Shown piece after piece: positions 22,219 through 34,181 of a stretch of 64,000 nt of DNA. The translations under genes were made by a program, and so were the position numbers. The stretch is from assembly GCA_022376925.1 (NCBI GenBank), contig JAIOJX010000032.1, positions 206,828,939 through 206,892,938 on the forward strand, given 5' to 3'. The DNA is from Tragulus kanchil. Lineage: Eukaryota; Chordata; Mammalia; Artiodactyla; Tragulidae. The stretch's first letter is position 1; each line of letters starts with the position of its first letter. The notes beneath the pieces were generated by a model that had not been told where the DNA came from, ran no database searches, and saw only the letters and a list, made by a program, of their open reading frames with translations.

Positions 22219-23513
22219 GTGAGTACCGATAATGCGGGCCTGAGGTCTGGGGGCCGTCGCGGGATGGAAACTCCATCTCTGCGTCCCCGAGGCGGAAGCC
22301 AGCGGGAGAGGGGCTGGACTGCGGGTCCAGCCCGGCCCGGGCCGGGGCCAGGGCGGGGGCGGCGACGGCGGCGAGTTCGCGCAGACGGGGCTGGTGGGAG
22401 AGCCGCTCGGCTCCGGCGGCGGAGTTGGTGGTGGCCAGGTAGGCTGGGGCCGGACCCGAGCGGGTCAGGCCGGGAGGTTCTTTGGAGCGCCTGGCTGGTC
22501 GGGTCTGGGGCACTGACTGGCGACCGGCGTGTGAGGGGGTAGGTCCCTGGGGAGACGGGAGCGTCTGGGGTCCCAGAGAAGGGGGCGACCGGTTCCGAGC
22601 TGGTCCGAGAACGACGTGCTTTGAGAATACCCAAGACAGCTTCGGTGCGAGGAAGAAGAGAACCCCGGGAAGTCCGGGAGCGGCCCGAGCGGAGAAAGCT
22701 GAGGGGTCAGGAGGCTGGGAGTGGCTCGGGTCCGAGGGAGAAGGGAGGCCGAGGGCGTCGGGGGTCCGGGGGACGGAGAGCGACCGGGGTCCCAGCGAGG
22801 GCGTCGAGGGAAGGCTGGGAGAGGGCTGGGGATCCTCCTGAGAAAGGCGGCGGTTCCCCCGAGCAGCGCGACTCTTGCGGGGCTTGGGAGGGTCGGGCCG
22901 GCGGAGACCTTGAATGGCTTGGGGAGCAACGGGAGCGCCCTGCCCCCACCGCAGGTCTGCGACGGGAGATCCGAGACTGGGCTGGAGCTGGTGTGAGGAT
23001 CCTCCGGAGAGCAGAGTTTTCCATAAAAAGCCCAACAAACCGAAAAAACCCCCACAATAACTACAACAAAACCTCGAGGGGTAGCTTGGGTTTGAGACGC
23101 GGGAGACGTCTAGCGTAGTGGAAGTTCTCCCTGGTGAGGATGAGTCCAGCAGAATGCTTCGGGGGCGGCGGGGGGTGGGCGGGAGGTGGTTTCCTTGTAG
23201 GAAGGGAGTAGGAGACAGGGCGGCGGAGGAGGGAGCGAGAAAGTTGTTCAGGAAGAGACTAGTGGTCTTGTGGAAATTGGCCAGGACCGTAGATACGAGG
23301 AATTAACATGGGGCCTTTGATAGGTTTTCATGACTTCAGAAATAGAAGAAACTTCAGCTACATAATCCTAAAATGCCATCAGGGACCGGAGAAAGGGTTC
23401 TAAAAGCAGAGTTGTGACTTGCGTTCCAGTGCTTTAGGCAAGAAATTTCTAGGAAGAGAGCAGAAAATAAGGACATGGACAAGATGGGAAATTTGAATGG
23501 AAAAAAGTGGGGC

Positions 23514-23524
23514 GGGGGGGGGGG
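23514..23524 (+). repeat. G homopolymer (11 G)
   Basis: An 11-base G run within a G-rich patch that also contains GGGG and GGGGC blocks at 23,507-23,512. The patch could form a G-quadruplex near the start of intron 1. Run length is prone to sequencing error. Confidence 0.7.
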
Positions 23525-23624
23525 TAGTGGCTGAACTGAAGGGGTAGGACCGGGACTTGATCAGAAACAGGACAGGCTTGAAGAGGGATAGGCAGACTTT
23601 CTCCAAATTGGAAATGTTTGAATT

Positions 23625-23790
23625 CTAGTTCCACTACCTAGTTTGGACAATTTGGGCAGAAATTTCATCTGTGTAATGGGGATAACAATACTTCCTACTT
23701 CTTAGGGTTGTCTTTTCACGTTAATATCTGTGGAACTTTGAAAATAGTGGCGGGCACAGAGCAAGCACTTTATACTGGATAATTAAATGT
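23625..23790 (+). mobile_element. MIR SINE
   Basis: MIR pattern in forward orientation: 'tcatctgtgtaatggggataa', 'ttcctacttcttagggttgt', 'gcgggcacagagcaagcac', 'taattaaatg'. Old and diverged. Confidence 0.75.
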
Positions 23791-23825
23791 GTAAAGGATA
23801 AAGAAAGGCTTGGATTCTTTAGTGC

Positions 23826-24001
23826 GTCGTCTCAAACTTTAACTTGAATTAGAATCACCTGGAGGGCTTGCTTAACTACAGACTGCTGTCTTTACCCAGA
23901 TTTTCTGATTTTGTAGGTCTGGGTGTGGGGCCTCAGATTTTGCATTTCTCTCAGGTGGTACTTATGTTGTTGAGGGGAACCGCATTTTAAGAACCACTTG
24001 G
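23826..24001 (+). mobile_element. MER5A-like hAT-Charlie element
   Basis: The whole stretch follows the MER5A order: a diverged 'gtctcaaact' terminus, 'ttagaatcacctggagggct', 'ttctgattttgtaggtctgg', 'ggggcctcagattttgcatt', and the inverted terminus 'aagaaccacttg'. It is a non-autonomous DNA transposon remnant. The 8-bp target-site duplication is not clear. Confidence 0.8.
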
Positions 24002-24028
24002 TTGTTTGAAAATAGTAGTAATATAGCA

Positions 24029-24240
24029 GGGGATTCCCTGGTGGCTCAGCGGTAAAGAATCAGACTGCCAGTGAGGTTCGATTCCCAGGTCAGGAAGATC
24101 TCCTGGAGGAGGAAGTGGCAACCCACTCCTGTATTCTTGCTTGGGAAATCCCATGAACTGAGGAGACTGGTGGGCTACAGTCCTTGGGGTCGAAAAAGAA
24201 TCAGACATGACTCAGAGAATAAAACAACAAAATAAAGTAG
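24029..24240 (+). mobile_element. Bov-tA SINE
   Basis: Forward Bov-tA: head 'gattccctggtggctcagcg' with B-box-like 'ggttcgattcc', then 'aggaagtggcaacccactcc', 'ggtgggctacagtccttggg', and 'cagacatgactcagagaat' at the 3' end. Confidence 0.9.
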
Positions 24241-24339
24241 CAGCCTTAACATACCTGTCTATCTGCTAGAGACAGGTAGAAGCAAATTGCACCCCCCCTC
24301 AAAAAAAAGACACTAATATTGTATAAGGGATACCCTATT

Positions 24340-24512
24340 TTGTTGTTTTTAGTTGCTGAGTCTTGTCTGACTTTTGCCACCCCGTGGACTACAGTGCACC
24401 AGGCTCCTCTAACCTCCACTATCTCCCAGAGTTTGCTCAAATTCATGTTCATTGAGTCCGTGATGCTATCTCACCATCTCATCCTCTGCCACCCCCCTCT
24501 TTTGCTTACTCT
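24340..24512 (-). mobile_element. BovB (RTE) LINE 3'-end fragment
   Basis: Reverse BovB 3' end: 'gttgctgagtcttgtctgac', 'accccgtggactacagtgca', 'catctcatcctctgccaccc'. Short, 5'-truncated and non-coding. The same family is at 34,505, 38,925, 53,260 and 56,432. Confidence 0.8.
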
Positions 24513-24540
24513 ATTTCGAGCCTGTGATTTTCAAAGTGGA

Positions 24541-25207
24541 TCATGATTTATTAGTAATTAATAAAATCAACTTAGTGAGTTACTACCAACAAAAGTAATA
24601 TGAAATAAAACAGAACAGAATTGACTACCGTTGCACATTGCAAGGAAAAATATTGGGAAATTTTGCTTGTACATGTGTGTACAAGGTCATAATGTAAAAT
24701 GTATTTCTTACATTAAGAAGAGTTTGTAAAACTGTTTTGAGCTAGGAGTGCAGCAGCGCTTCAGTAGGGACATCCAGTGACTGGGTTTAATATTTATTTT
24801 TCTTTTTGTATTTGTGGTATTTCTTTCTCAGGTGGTGATACATTCTATTAAATTTTTTCAGTTTCTGATTCGGTCTCTCCTGTGTTTGCCTTATTGTATA
24901 CTGTGTTGTGCTTCTTTTTTAGTAATTGGGAATACTTGTTATGAGAACTAAAGGGAATTTGAGGCAGAGAAATGAAATTGAGTGGTGTTTCGCAGATGGG
25001 TTCCATTCACTCATGCCCTCTTTACCTTTTCTTTTTACCAGTGTACTTTACAGTACAGTGGTTAAAAAAAGAAACAAAACCTAAGTATACACAGACATGT
25101 TGACAGTAGACAACTAATACTGATTACAGACTGGTTTGAGAACAGTTCACATGTAGAAAGTAAGCAAAAGACACATTTCAAAAGAGAAGAGCAAAAGGGT
25201 GTTTCCT
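24541..25207. other. Unique intronic stretch, nothing recognised
   Basis: AT-rich. No repeat family, exon or structured RNA recognised. This ends the 3.8-kb duplication-free block that starts at 21,389. Confidence 0.45.
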
Positions 25208-27313
25208 TTTTAGAGAGTAAAGAAATTTTAAAGCTTTTCATGGCCTTCGTACAAAATATATAATGTAGAAACACCTTAAGGGAACCAGATATACTTGTGC
25301 ATATTAGATTTCTAGATTGTTGAAGAGAAATAATGATAATGAAATAATGATAATACTGGACAGTAAAATGCACCTGGGATAGAGTTAACTACGAAGTAGT
25401 TTATTAAGCAGGAGCTTTTGTTTTGATGGTTTTCTCCCTTGAGAATGATCTGGATGTGGCATATGTTGCAAATTTACCTTGTTTGAGGGACCTAAACGTA
25501 ACCTACATACTTACTGTAAGCTATATATATAGAGTAGAGAATATATCCCTTTGTTTTTTTTGCTGTTTTTGGTGTGATTTTTCTTCTCTAGGACTAGATG
25601 GTTTATATTTAAAAAGTGAATTTATATTGGTTTTAAAGGATATAAGAACAGAGAAAGCAGTATTGAAAACTGAAAGATTCTTACAGCTGTTCTTTAAGAT
25701 CTTTGTTCCAGGAGATTTATGTAATTCTTTCATTAATGTTTTATAAAATTGTGAAGAAGCTTTTGGAATAGCTTTGCATCAGGAATGTTAGATTTTTCTC
25801 TCTCTCAAAAATAGCTTGTAGTTCTAGTTCATGTTTTTATTGTATTTTATTAAAATTTTAATCTTTGAAAGACTGTAATCATTGCATATTTGAGTTTAAA
25901 CAAATAGGCAGTTTTTTCATAAAACAAATTCACTGGATTTTTGTGACAAAGGTTTGAAGGATGAAAGCTTTCAAATTCCTTGCATTGAGCTAAATGAAGT
26001 ATCCCTACCACCAGGATGGTTGTTCTTTTAAGTTATTGTATAGTTGATGGGCACTTTAGTGTAGATCATTTGGTTCTTTACTGATGGAAGAATGTTAAGT
26101 ATTAATAGAGTGCTGGAAGAATATAAAATTCATTCTTCATAATTGTGGACATTAGTTCAAATACTTGCTTTTTAATAAATGGACTTTATTCAGTTGACTG
26201 ATTATCCACCCATAATTTAATCATACTTGTCTACAAATAGCTTTGATTGTTCTACCATTTTTAGAGAGTAAAGAAATTTTAAAGCTTTTCATGGCCTTCG
26301 TACAAAATATATAATGTAGAAACACCTTAAGGGAACCAGATATACTTGTGCATATTAGATTTCTAGATTGTTGAAGAGAAATAATGATAATGAAATAATG
26401 ATAATACTGGACAGTAAAATGCACCTGGGATAGAGTTAACTACGAAGTAGTTTATTAAGCAGGAGCTTTTGTTTTGATGGTTTTCTCCCTTGAGAATGAT
26501 CTGGATGTGGCATATGTTGCAAATTTACCTTGTTTGAGGGACCTAAACGTAACCTACATACTTACTGTAAGCTATATATATAGAGTAGAGAATATATCCC
26601 TTTGTTTTTTTTGCTGTTTTTGGTGTGATTTTTCTTCTCTAGGACTAGATGGTTTATATTTAAAAAGTGAATTTATATTGGTTTTAAAGGATATAAGAAC
26701 AGAGAAAGCAGTATTGAAAACTGAAAGATTCTTACAGCTGTTCTTTAAGATCTTTGTTCCAGGAGATTTATGTAATTCTTTCATTAATGTTTTATAAAAT
26801 TGTGAAGAAGCTTTTGGAATAGCTTTGCATCAGGAATGTTAGATTTTTCTCTCTCTCAAAAATAGCTTGTAGTTCTAGTTCATGTTTTTATTGTATTTTA
26901 TTAAAATTTTAATCTTTGAAAGACTGTAATCATTGCATATTTGAGTTTAAACAAATAGGCAGTTTTTTCATAAAACAAATTCACTGGATTTTTGTGACAA
27001 AGGTTTGAAGGATGAAAGCTTTCAAATTCCTTGCATTGAGCTAAATGAAGTATCCCTACCACCAGGATGGTTGTTCTTTTAAGTTATTGTATAGTTGATG
27101 GGCACTTTAGTGTAGATCATTTGGTTCTTTACTGATGGAAGAATGTTAAGTATTAATAGAGTGCTGGAAGAATATAAAATTCATTCTTCATAATTGTGGA
27201 CATTAGTTCAAATACTTGCTTTTTAATAAATGGACTTTATTCAGTTGACTGATTATCCACCCATAATTTAATCATACTTGTCTACAAATAGCTTTGATTG
27301 TTCTACCATTTTT
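25208..27313. repeat. D9: direct tandem duplication, unit 1,051 bp
   Basis: Positions 25,208-26,258 recur at 26,259-27,313. The boundary falls in 'tttttaga', so placement is ambiguous by a few bases. I saw no internal differences. An acceptor-like 'ttttcttctctag' at 25,578-25,591 opens onto an AT-rich frame with no recognisable domain, so I do not call an exon. Confidence 0.97.
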
Positions 27314-29443
27314 ACAATGAGATTTGTTAGTCTGTTGTTGAAAAAAAATGGTGGTTTTTAAATCCCAAAGAAACTGCTTCTGACTCTACACTTTAGTGAG
27401 GCTCATTTTCCTGTTTCAAAGATTGTTCAGGTAATTGGTTTTTAAAAGTGGAAGTTCAATTAACACTAGTTAATTAAGTGTATTTTCTATTTCAGTAACG
27501 TTTCCTCTTTTATAAATACTTTCTGATCTGTTTTCTTTGCTCTTTGCTCTCCAAATGCTCCTATAATCAATCCTAATGGAAATATGCTGCCTGAAAATGT
27601 AATTCTATATAAGTAAGTGTAGAAACCCCAATGTTTGGTTTTTGGTTTGCTGGGAGAATTCCTTTTATCAGAAAAGTTCCCTTGGTAAACTTACTACTTT
27701 AAAATAAGTCTTTTAATAGGGTGGTTGGAAAGCTGCGTTATATTTTGGACTTGCCAAAATGTATCTGTTGTGTTTAATAAATTTTGATTTCAGTGGAATG
27801 GATCTTGAATTCTGCCAATTTCTGAACTCTGATATATGTTTCCTTGGTGGAGCTGGGGAGAAAGGAAACAGTTGTTCTCCTTAAATAAAAAAATATTTTT
27901 TGTGATCATACGTTTTATCCTGACATTATGATAAATCTTTTATTTGCAAAGAAATATGATTTTTTGAGAGTAAAAATTTATTTGCAAAGAAAATTTATCT
28001 TCAGAAATATAACATTAGAAATTTCATCAAAGGTGGAAATTCTGTATAAGGCTTTAGGATGTTTGTTCAGATATGAGATATAAGTACTGATAAGTAGGGC
28101 GTCATTATCATATTGCCGTTTTTTTGAGAATACAAAATGTGCACTTGGAAATCTTGGGGCAGAAGGAGGTTTGAGACTGAGGGAGAATGAGGAGAATACT
28201 TGATGTGTTTGAGGAGGAGTCTAGAGGATCTGCAGGAAGTATGTCTAGAGGAGTGGAGTTCTTGGCAGTTTTCCTAGAGTGACATATGTAAAGGAGGATG
28301 ATGCTATTTGCCCCGTTTTTCCTAGAGGTTGATTTAAAAAAATTCATTCCATAATTTAATTTTCAAATACTTGTTTTTTTATTCAGTTGACTGATTATCC
28401 ACCCATAATTTAATCATAGCTTTTGATTGTTCTACCATTTTTACAATGAGATTTGTTAGTCTGTTGTTGAAAAAAAATGGTGGTTTTTAAATCCCAAAGA
28501 AACTGCTTCTGACTCTACACTTTAGTGAGGCTCATTTTCCTGTTTCAAAGATTGTTCAGGTAATTGGTTTTTAAAAGTGGAAGTTCAATTAACACTAGTT
28601 AATTAAGTGTATTTTCTATTTCAGTAACGTTTCCTCTTTTATAAATACTTTCTGATCTGTTTTCTTTGCTCTTTGCTCTCCAAATGCTCCTATAATCAAT
28701 CCTAATGGAAATATGCTGCCTGAAAATGTAATTCTATATAAGTAAGTGTAGAAACCCCAATGTTTGGTTTTTGGTTTGCTGGGAGAATTCCTTTTATCAG
28801 AAAAGTTCCCTTGGTAAACTTACTACTTTAAAATAAGTCTTTTAATAGGGGGGTTTGGGAAAGCTGCGTTATATTTTGGACTTGCCAAAATGTATCTGTT
28901 GTGTTTAATAAATTTTGATTTCAGTGGAATGGATCTTGAATTCTGCCAATTTCTGAACTCTGATATATGTTTCCTTGGTGCAGCTGGGGAGAAAGGAAAC
29001 AGTTGTTCTCCTTAAATAAAAAAATATTTTTTGTGATCATACGTTTTATCCTGACATTATGATAAATCTTTTATTTGCAAAGAAATATGATTTTTTGAGA
29101 GTAAAAATTTATTTGCAAAGAAAATTTATCTTCAGAAATATAACATTAGAAATTTCATCAAAGGTGGAAATTCTGTATAAGGCTTTAGGATGTTTGTTCA
29201 GATATGAGATATAAGTACTGATAAGTAGGGCGTCATTATCATATTGCCGTTTTTTTGAGAATACAAAATGTGCACTTGGAAATCTTGGGGCAGAAGGAGG
29301 TTTGAGACTGAGGGAGAATGAGGAGAATACTTGATGTGTTTGAGGAGGAGTCTAGAGGATCTGCAGGAAGTATGTCTAGAGGAGTGAGCAGTTCTTGGCA
29401 GTTTTCCTAGAGTGACATATGTAAAGGAGGATGATGCTATTTG
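27174..29443. repeat. D10: direct tandem duplication with degraded junction
   Basis: The clean part of the repeat is 27,239-28,312 against 28,381-29,443, with the offset falling from 1,142 to about 1,131. The junction zone 28,313-28,380 is a corrupted version of both sides: 28,335-28,365 resembles 27,174-27,215 with deletions, and copy 2 then lacks 'cttgtctacaaat'. The start overlaps D9, so 27,200-27,310 exists three times. Further small differences are 'agggtggttgg'/'aggggggtttgg' and tggagctg/tgcagctg. Confidence 0.95.
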
Positions 29444-30269
29444 CAACATTCTCACATGGACTTATTTTTCGTCTTGCTTATTTGAACTCTTCCTTTGTTG
29501 TGTCCCATTCAGGAGAGTGTGTCGAATACAAGTGAATACACTGAGAATTGCTAGTCCTAGGATGGGAACCTGGGCAGGACTGTGAGTTTAGAAGGCTAGA
29601 TATTTTGCTTCTCTAGCTCTTGGGGATAGGTGCCTATCAGTTTTTACTAGACCAAGCCTTCCCACTTGTCCTTTCTCGTGGAGTCTGGGATCAGGCAGTA
29701 GGAAGAGGCTCCATTAATCTATGTGGCTAAACCAAGAAATTGCTTAATAATTGACATTTACTGACTTACCTTTCTCTCCCTACTGAAACTGTCTTTCTCC
29801 CTACTTGCTTGCTGCAAGCTTATATTCAAGATCAAAGTCTTGAGGTCTCTGATTAGATAAGAAAATATTAATTATGATAACTTGTTTATATGAAGGTTAT
29901 ATAGTTAATTAGGAAAATAATTGTCAGGTTTTTTTTTTTTTTTCCAGTTTAGTAGGAAAAGGGATTTAAAGCCGTAGAACACTGCTTGACAGCCAAATAA
30001 AAGCAAAGTCAGGGAAGTCAGGAACACAGAAAAAAGGCTAAATTCATATCTTTTAAAGTTGACTACCTTTGACTTTAGAAAAGTAAAAGTGATGCTTCTG
30101 ACTTTTTTTTTAATCAGGAATTTTAGCTCCCAGTATTATTTAATCAAGATCGACTTTTTTTTTTTTTTCAACCTAGAATCTCACAGAATCACAGAAGAGT
30201 CTGATGATCACAGTAGTATATTTGTAACTATTATATTATGAAATCAGAAAAAACATCATTTGTGCTCTG
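29444..30269. other. Unique intronic stretch, nothing recognised
   Basis: Contains T runs at about 29,931-29,943 and 30,157-30,168. No named repeat, exon or RNA gene recognised. Confidence 0.45.
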
Positions 30270-30309
30270 AGGAGGAAAGGATGGAGAAAAACCCAAGTTT
30301 TATGATTGC

Positions 30310-30510
30310 ACGATCATGCTTTTGAATCCTGGCTGTCATTTGCTAATTGGTTAATTAGGTAGTTTATTAGATCACTCATAGCCTCAGTTTTGTCATCTAT
30401 AAAATGGAACTTGTACTATCCTCCTTAACTAACCTGATAATGAGAATTAAACAAAAAGCATTTTATGTAGTACCTTTCTTATAGTGGGCACTCAACACTT
30501 GATATTAAGA
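30310..30510 (+). mobile_element. MIR SINE
   Basis: Forward MIR: 'agcctcagttttgtcatctat', 'aaaatggaacttgtact', 'agtgggcactcaacacttg'. The second copy is at 31,449-31,649 through D11. Confidence 0.75.
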
Positions 30511-31131
30511 ATTAGTAATTATAAAGGGCTAATATTCTGGATACTATGATTATAAATGATGTGATAGTTAGAAAAACAAATTGACTTTAGAATTTTATAT
30601 GTATTTTAAGTATTTATGACCTTTGTTTTTGTGGTTGATTTAGTTTGGTAAATTAGACCAATACATGGGATAAATAGGCTAATATTTTATTGTATGGTCA
30701 CAGGGTGTATCTTATCTGATCCTCTTATAAATATGTATGAGTTTTGCTAATAGTGGGTGCCATTAACCCTACTACTTGAAAAAAATTGAACATTGTAGAT
30801 TTAGAGATTTAAAATTTGTTCTAAGTGTTAGGTAGAAAGGATCAGTTTATCTTCCCCTATAGTTAATATGTTACTTTTCCTTATTCAAGTTGAAGTAGAT
30901 GTTTATTTTTTAAGTAAGCCCTGTACCTTCCTTAGTTAAGGATTGGTCACAGGTGAAAGAAAAATCTTTTTTCACCTGTGGAAAGCTGTTAACAGCTATA
31001 TTATCTCTTAAATTGTCTCTGATGAAAGCAGCTGTATAATTCCCAACATGTTCATGATGTAATGGGCTTTATTTTAATCTCATCAGTGAACATAGTTTTT
31101 GAATGGTTAACTATTTTAAAGAGTGGATTCA

Positions 31132-31257
31132 TTTTTTTTCTTTTTTCTTTTTTTTGGCTGCGTCTCGTGGCTTGCCAGGGTCTTAATTCCCTGACCAGGG
31201 ATTGAACCCAGGCTATAGCAGTTGAGTCCTAATTCCTGTATAGGCAGGCACTTCCTA
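31132..31257 (-). mobile_element. Short CHR-type SINE
   Basis: Inverted: T-rich tail, 'ttggctgcgtctcgtggctt', 'ccctgaccagggattgaacc', 'aggcaggcacttcct'. Diverged. The second copy is at about 32,271-32,396 through D11. Confidence 0.75.
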
Positions 31258-32542
31258 GATTCATTCTTATTTTTGAAAATTATTTATTATTGGTAGTATG
31301 AAGGGGTGTTTCCTTGATATCCAAGCTTTCCATACTCTTGGAGGTACTAAATAATGTGTTGAAAAGAAAGTTAACTGTAAATATTCATTTATGTGACCGG
31401 TGGGACTTAGGAGGAAAGGATGGAGAAAAACCCAAGTTTTATGATTGCACGATCATGCTTTTGAATCCTGGCTGTCATTTGCTAATTGGTTAATTAGGTA
31501 GTTTATTAGATCACTCATAGCCTCAGTTTTGTCATCTATAAAATGGAACTTGTACTATCCTCCTTAACTAACCTGATAATGAGAATTAAACAAAAAGCAT
31601 TTTATGTAGTACCTTTCTTATAGTGGGCACTCAACACTTGATATTAAGAATTAGTAATTATAAAGGGCTAATATTCTGGATACTATGATTATAAATGATG
31701 TGATAGTTAGAAAAACAAATTGACTTTAGAATTTTATATGTATTTTAAGTATTTATGACCTTTGTTTTTGTGGTTGATTTAGTTTGGTAAATTAGACCAA
31801 TACATGGGATAAATAGGCTAATATTTTATTGTATGGTCACAGGGTGTATCTTATCTGATCCTCTTATAAATATGTATGAGTTTTGCTAATAGTGGGTGCC
31901 ATTAACCCTACTACTTGAAAAAAATTGAACATTGTAGATTTAGAGATTTAAAATTTGTTCTAAGTGTTAGGTAGAAAGGATCAGTTTATCTTCCCCTATA
32001 GTTAATATGTTACTTTTCCTTATTCAAGTTGAAGTAGATGTTTATTTTTTAAGTAAGCCCTGTACCTTCCTTAGTTAAGGATTGGTCACAGGTGAAAGAA
32101 AAATCTTTTTTCACCTGTGGAAAGCTGTTAACAGCTATATTATCTCTTAAATTGTCTCTGATGAAAGCAGCTGTATAATTCCCAACATGTTCATGATGTA
32201 ATGGGCTTTATTTTAATCTCATCAGTGAACATAGTTTTTGAATGGTTAACTATTTTAAAGAGTGGATTCATTTTTTTTCTTTTTTCTTTTTTTTGGCTGC
32301 GTCTCGTGGCTTGCCAGGGTCTTAATTCCCTGACCAGGGATTGAACCCAGGCTATAGCAGTTGAGTCCTAATTCCTGTATAGGCAGGCACTTCCTAGATT
32401 CATTCTTATTTTTGAAAATTATTTATTATTGGTAGTATGAAGGGGTGTTTCCTTGATATCCAAGCTTTCCATACTCTTGGAGGTACTAAATAATGTGTTG
32501 AAAAGAAAGTTAACTGTAAATATTCATTTATGTGACCGGTGG

Positions 32543-32661
32543 GACTTCCTGGCAGTCCAGTGGTGAAGAGTCACCACTTCCAATGCTGGGAGTGTGGGTT
32601 TGATCCCTGGTCGGGGAACTAAACTTCCTTGATGCACAGTGAGGCCAAAAAAAAAAAAAAT
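32543..32661 (+). mobile_element. Short CHR-type SINE
   Basis: 'gggacttcctggcagtccag', 'gtttgatccctggtcgggga', 'cagtgaggcc' and a 14-A tail. Its first five bases are also present at 31,404-31,408, where D11 breaks. Confidence 0.85.
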
Positions 32662-32954
32662 TATATGATTGGTCATCAATTCTGAAATGTTAACATACTT
32701 CATCAAAAACTATTGATTTCTTAATGATCCTTTCTTCTGATATTCTAGCTTAATTTTAGAAACCTATGACTTGATATTTTATCATATTGGTGAGGATTTT
32801 TTTTAAACTTATTTTATGATATTATATTTAATCACTTCATAAAATTGTAGTTTTTGAAGTCATTTCTGGTATTCGCTTGGATACAGAATGTACTGAGTGA
32901 ATGATGGGGAGACCTTGACTGCGGGTTGAGTTTATGACATCAACTAAATTAACA

Positions 32955-33088
32955 CTGATCGACTGAGTTAAACTCCAGCTCTGCTTCTTAGGCAAGTTAA
33001 TTTAGTTTCAGCTTTCTTATTTGTAAAATAAATTGCTTTGAGAATTATATGAACTAATTTGTGTAAAGCGTTTAACAGTTAAACTGAA
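32955..33088 (+). mobile_element. MIR-like SINE
   Basis: Forward MIR features: 'ttaggcaagttaatttagttt', 'cttatttgtaaaataaa', 'gtgtaaagcgtttaac'. The Bov-tA that follows abuts its end. Confidence 0.6.
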
Positions 33089-33268
33089 ATAGCTCAGTTG
33101 TGTTGGACTCTTTAAGACCTGTGGATGAGCCATGGAATTCTCCAGGCAAGAATACTGGAGTGGGTTGTCATTTCCTTCTCCAGGGGATTTTTCCAAACCA
33201 GGGACCCAATCCAGGTCTCCCACATTGCAGATGGATTCTTTACTGTCTGAGCCACCAGGGAAGCCCAT
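33089..33268 (-). mobile_element. Bov-tA SINE
   Basis: Inverted: 'tagctcagttgtgttggact', 'aatactggagtgggttgtca', 'ttccttctccaggggatt', 'gagccaccagggaagccc'. Confidence 0.88.
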
Positions 33269-33534
33269 AGTAAATCTTAACTACAGTTGTAAGGACCCAA
33301 GATTGCAGATAGGAGTTAAAGTGAGCAGAGCAGATGGGAGGCAAAAGATTTTTCTGTGTTATTTGCATGGACTATAAAAGAATCTTATATATTGAACTAT
33401 GAAAATTAAACTATGTTTAGACATTAAAAGTAATCTTGAATTCTTTTTAGTTCAGTCAACCTGTGGAAAACTTAAATCTTTATTTTATTTTTGAATCTTT
33501 ATTTTAAATCAGCTGTATTTTTTGCCATTCAGTT

Positions 33535-33906
33535 ACAGTAAATTATTATTATTTTTTAAAATTTTATTTATTTATTTATTTATTTGGTTGGGGGTGTGGG
33601 TGGGGGTGGGGAGGGAGGGGAGCAGGCGGGCCACTTCTATTGGTCTTTCATTTGTCCATTTTCATCCATCTTTGTTCTTCGGCCCATGTGGGCCTCCCAT
33701 CGCGGTGGCCTCTGTTGTCGCAGAGCATAGGCTCTGGGCGCATGCGCTCCAGAGCTCCGGCTTGGTAATTGGACACATCAGTCCAGCCGCTCCGCGGCAC
33801 TTGGGATCGATCTTCCCAGGCCAGGGATCTAACCGGCGCCCCTTGTACTGCAAGGCGGTGTCCTTACCCACTGGACCACCAGGGAAGCCCAACAGTAAAT
33901 TATTAT
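33535..33906 (-). mobile_element. CHR-headed SINE with unusual body, 15-bp target-site duplication
   Basis: Inverted element at about 33,550-33,891. On its own strand it has a CHR-like tRNA head ('gggcttccctggtggtccag'). The body is not that of the common CHR elements here: 'ggactgatgtgtccaattac', 'gagctctggagcgcatgcg', 'gatgggaggcccacatggg', then a C-rich segment and an AAATAAATAAAT tail. The perfect flanking repeat acagtaaattattat is at 33,535-33,549 and 33,892-33,906. Related copies lie at 43,587, 61,445 and 62,259. Confidence 0.9.
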
Positions 33907-34181
33907 CTATACCTAGATAAACATTGTTATAACTAATCTTTATATTCTTTTAGATTATGAAGTGTAGCTATGAAACCAGTTAGACACATTTTTCGTTAGA
34001 CTTGTTTTATTTAAGCTGATATTTCAATATTGTATCTCCTTGGCATTAAATATCTTCATTAGTAATTCTTAATCTGTTACCTGCCACTCTTTGGATTGAG
34101 TGGGTGGATGTTTTCTATAGTTAGTAAAATGCTCTCAAATCCATTTAATCATCAAGTGTTATCTGTAGATAAAAGTGTGTG

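Larger units (their letters stand above)
21780..23270 (+). promoter_or_regulatory. CpG-island promoter of an unidentified gene
   Basis: GC content and CpG density rise sharply, strongest at 22,140-23,000, in a window that is otherwise AT-rich and CpG-poor. CCAAT boxes lie at 21,954-21,958, 22,061-22,065 and 22,093-22,097. A GC box GGGGCGG is at 22,023-22,029 and an ETS-type GGAAGTG is at 22,107-22,113. I see no TATA box. This is the usual architecture of a housekeeping promoter with dispersed starts near 22,110-22,140. The first exon and its donor lie directly downstream on the + strand. I cannot name the gene. A divergent minus-strand transcript is possible but I found no donor to support one. 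Confidence 0.85.
30270..32547. repeat. D11: direct tandem duplication, unit 1,139 bp
   Basis: Positions 30,270-31,408 recur at 31,409-32,547 with a constant offset and no difference at the points compared. The junction falls at 'accggtgggactt', within the first bases of the SINE that is complete at 32,543. The junction therefore cuts that SINE off in copy 1. Confidence 0.97.

Noticed and set aside
22155..23118. Long open frames on both strands in the CpG island (up to 291 codons on the minus strand, 165 on the plus strand)
   Set aside because: High GC content removes stop codons, so long frames occur by chance on both strands. The translations are low-complexity P/R/S/G-rich with no domain, and they cross the likely splice donor.
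25423..25746. Possible exon after the acceptor-like site at 25,578-25,591 (107-codon frame, repeated at 26,474-26,797)
   Set aside because: The protein shows no known domain, the base composition is AT-rich intronic, no convincing donor follows, and the second copy is only D9.
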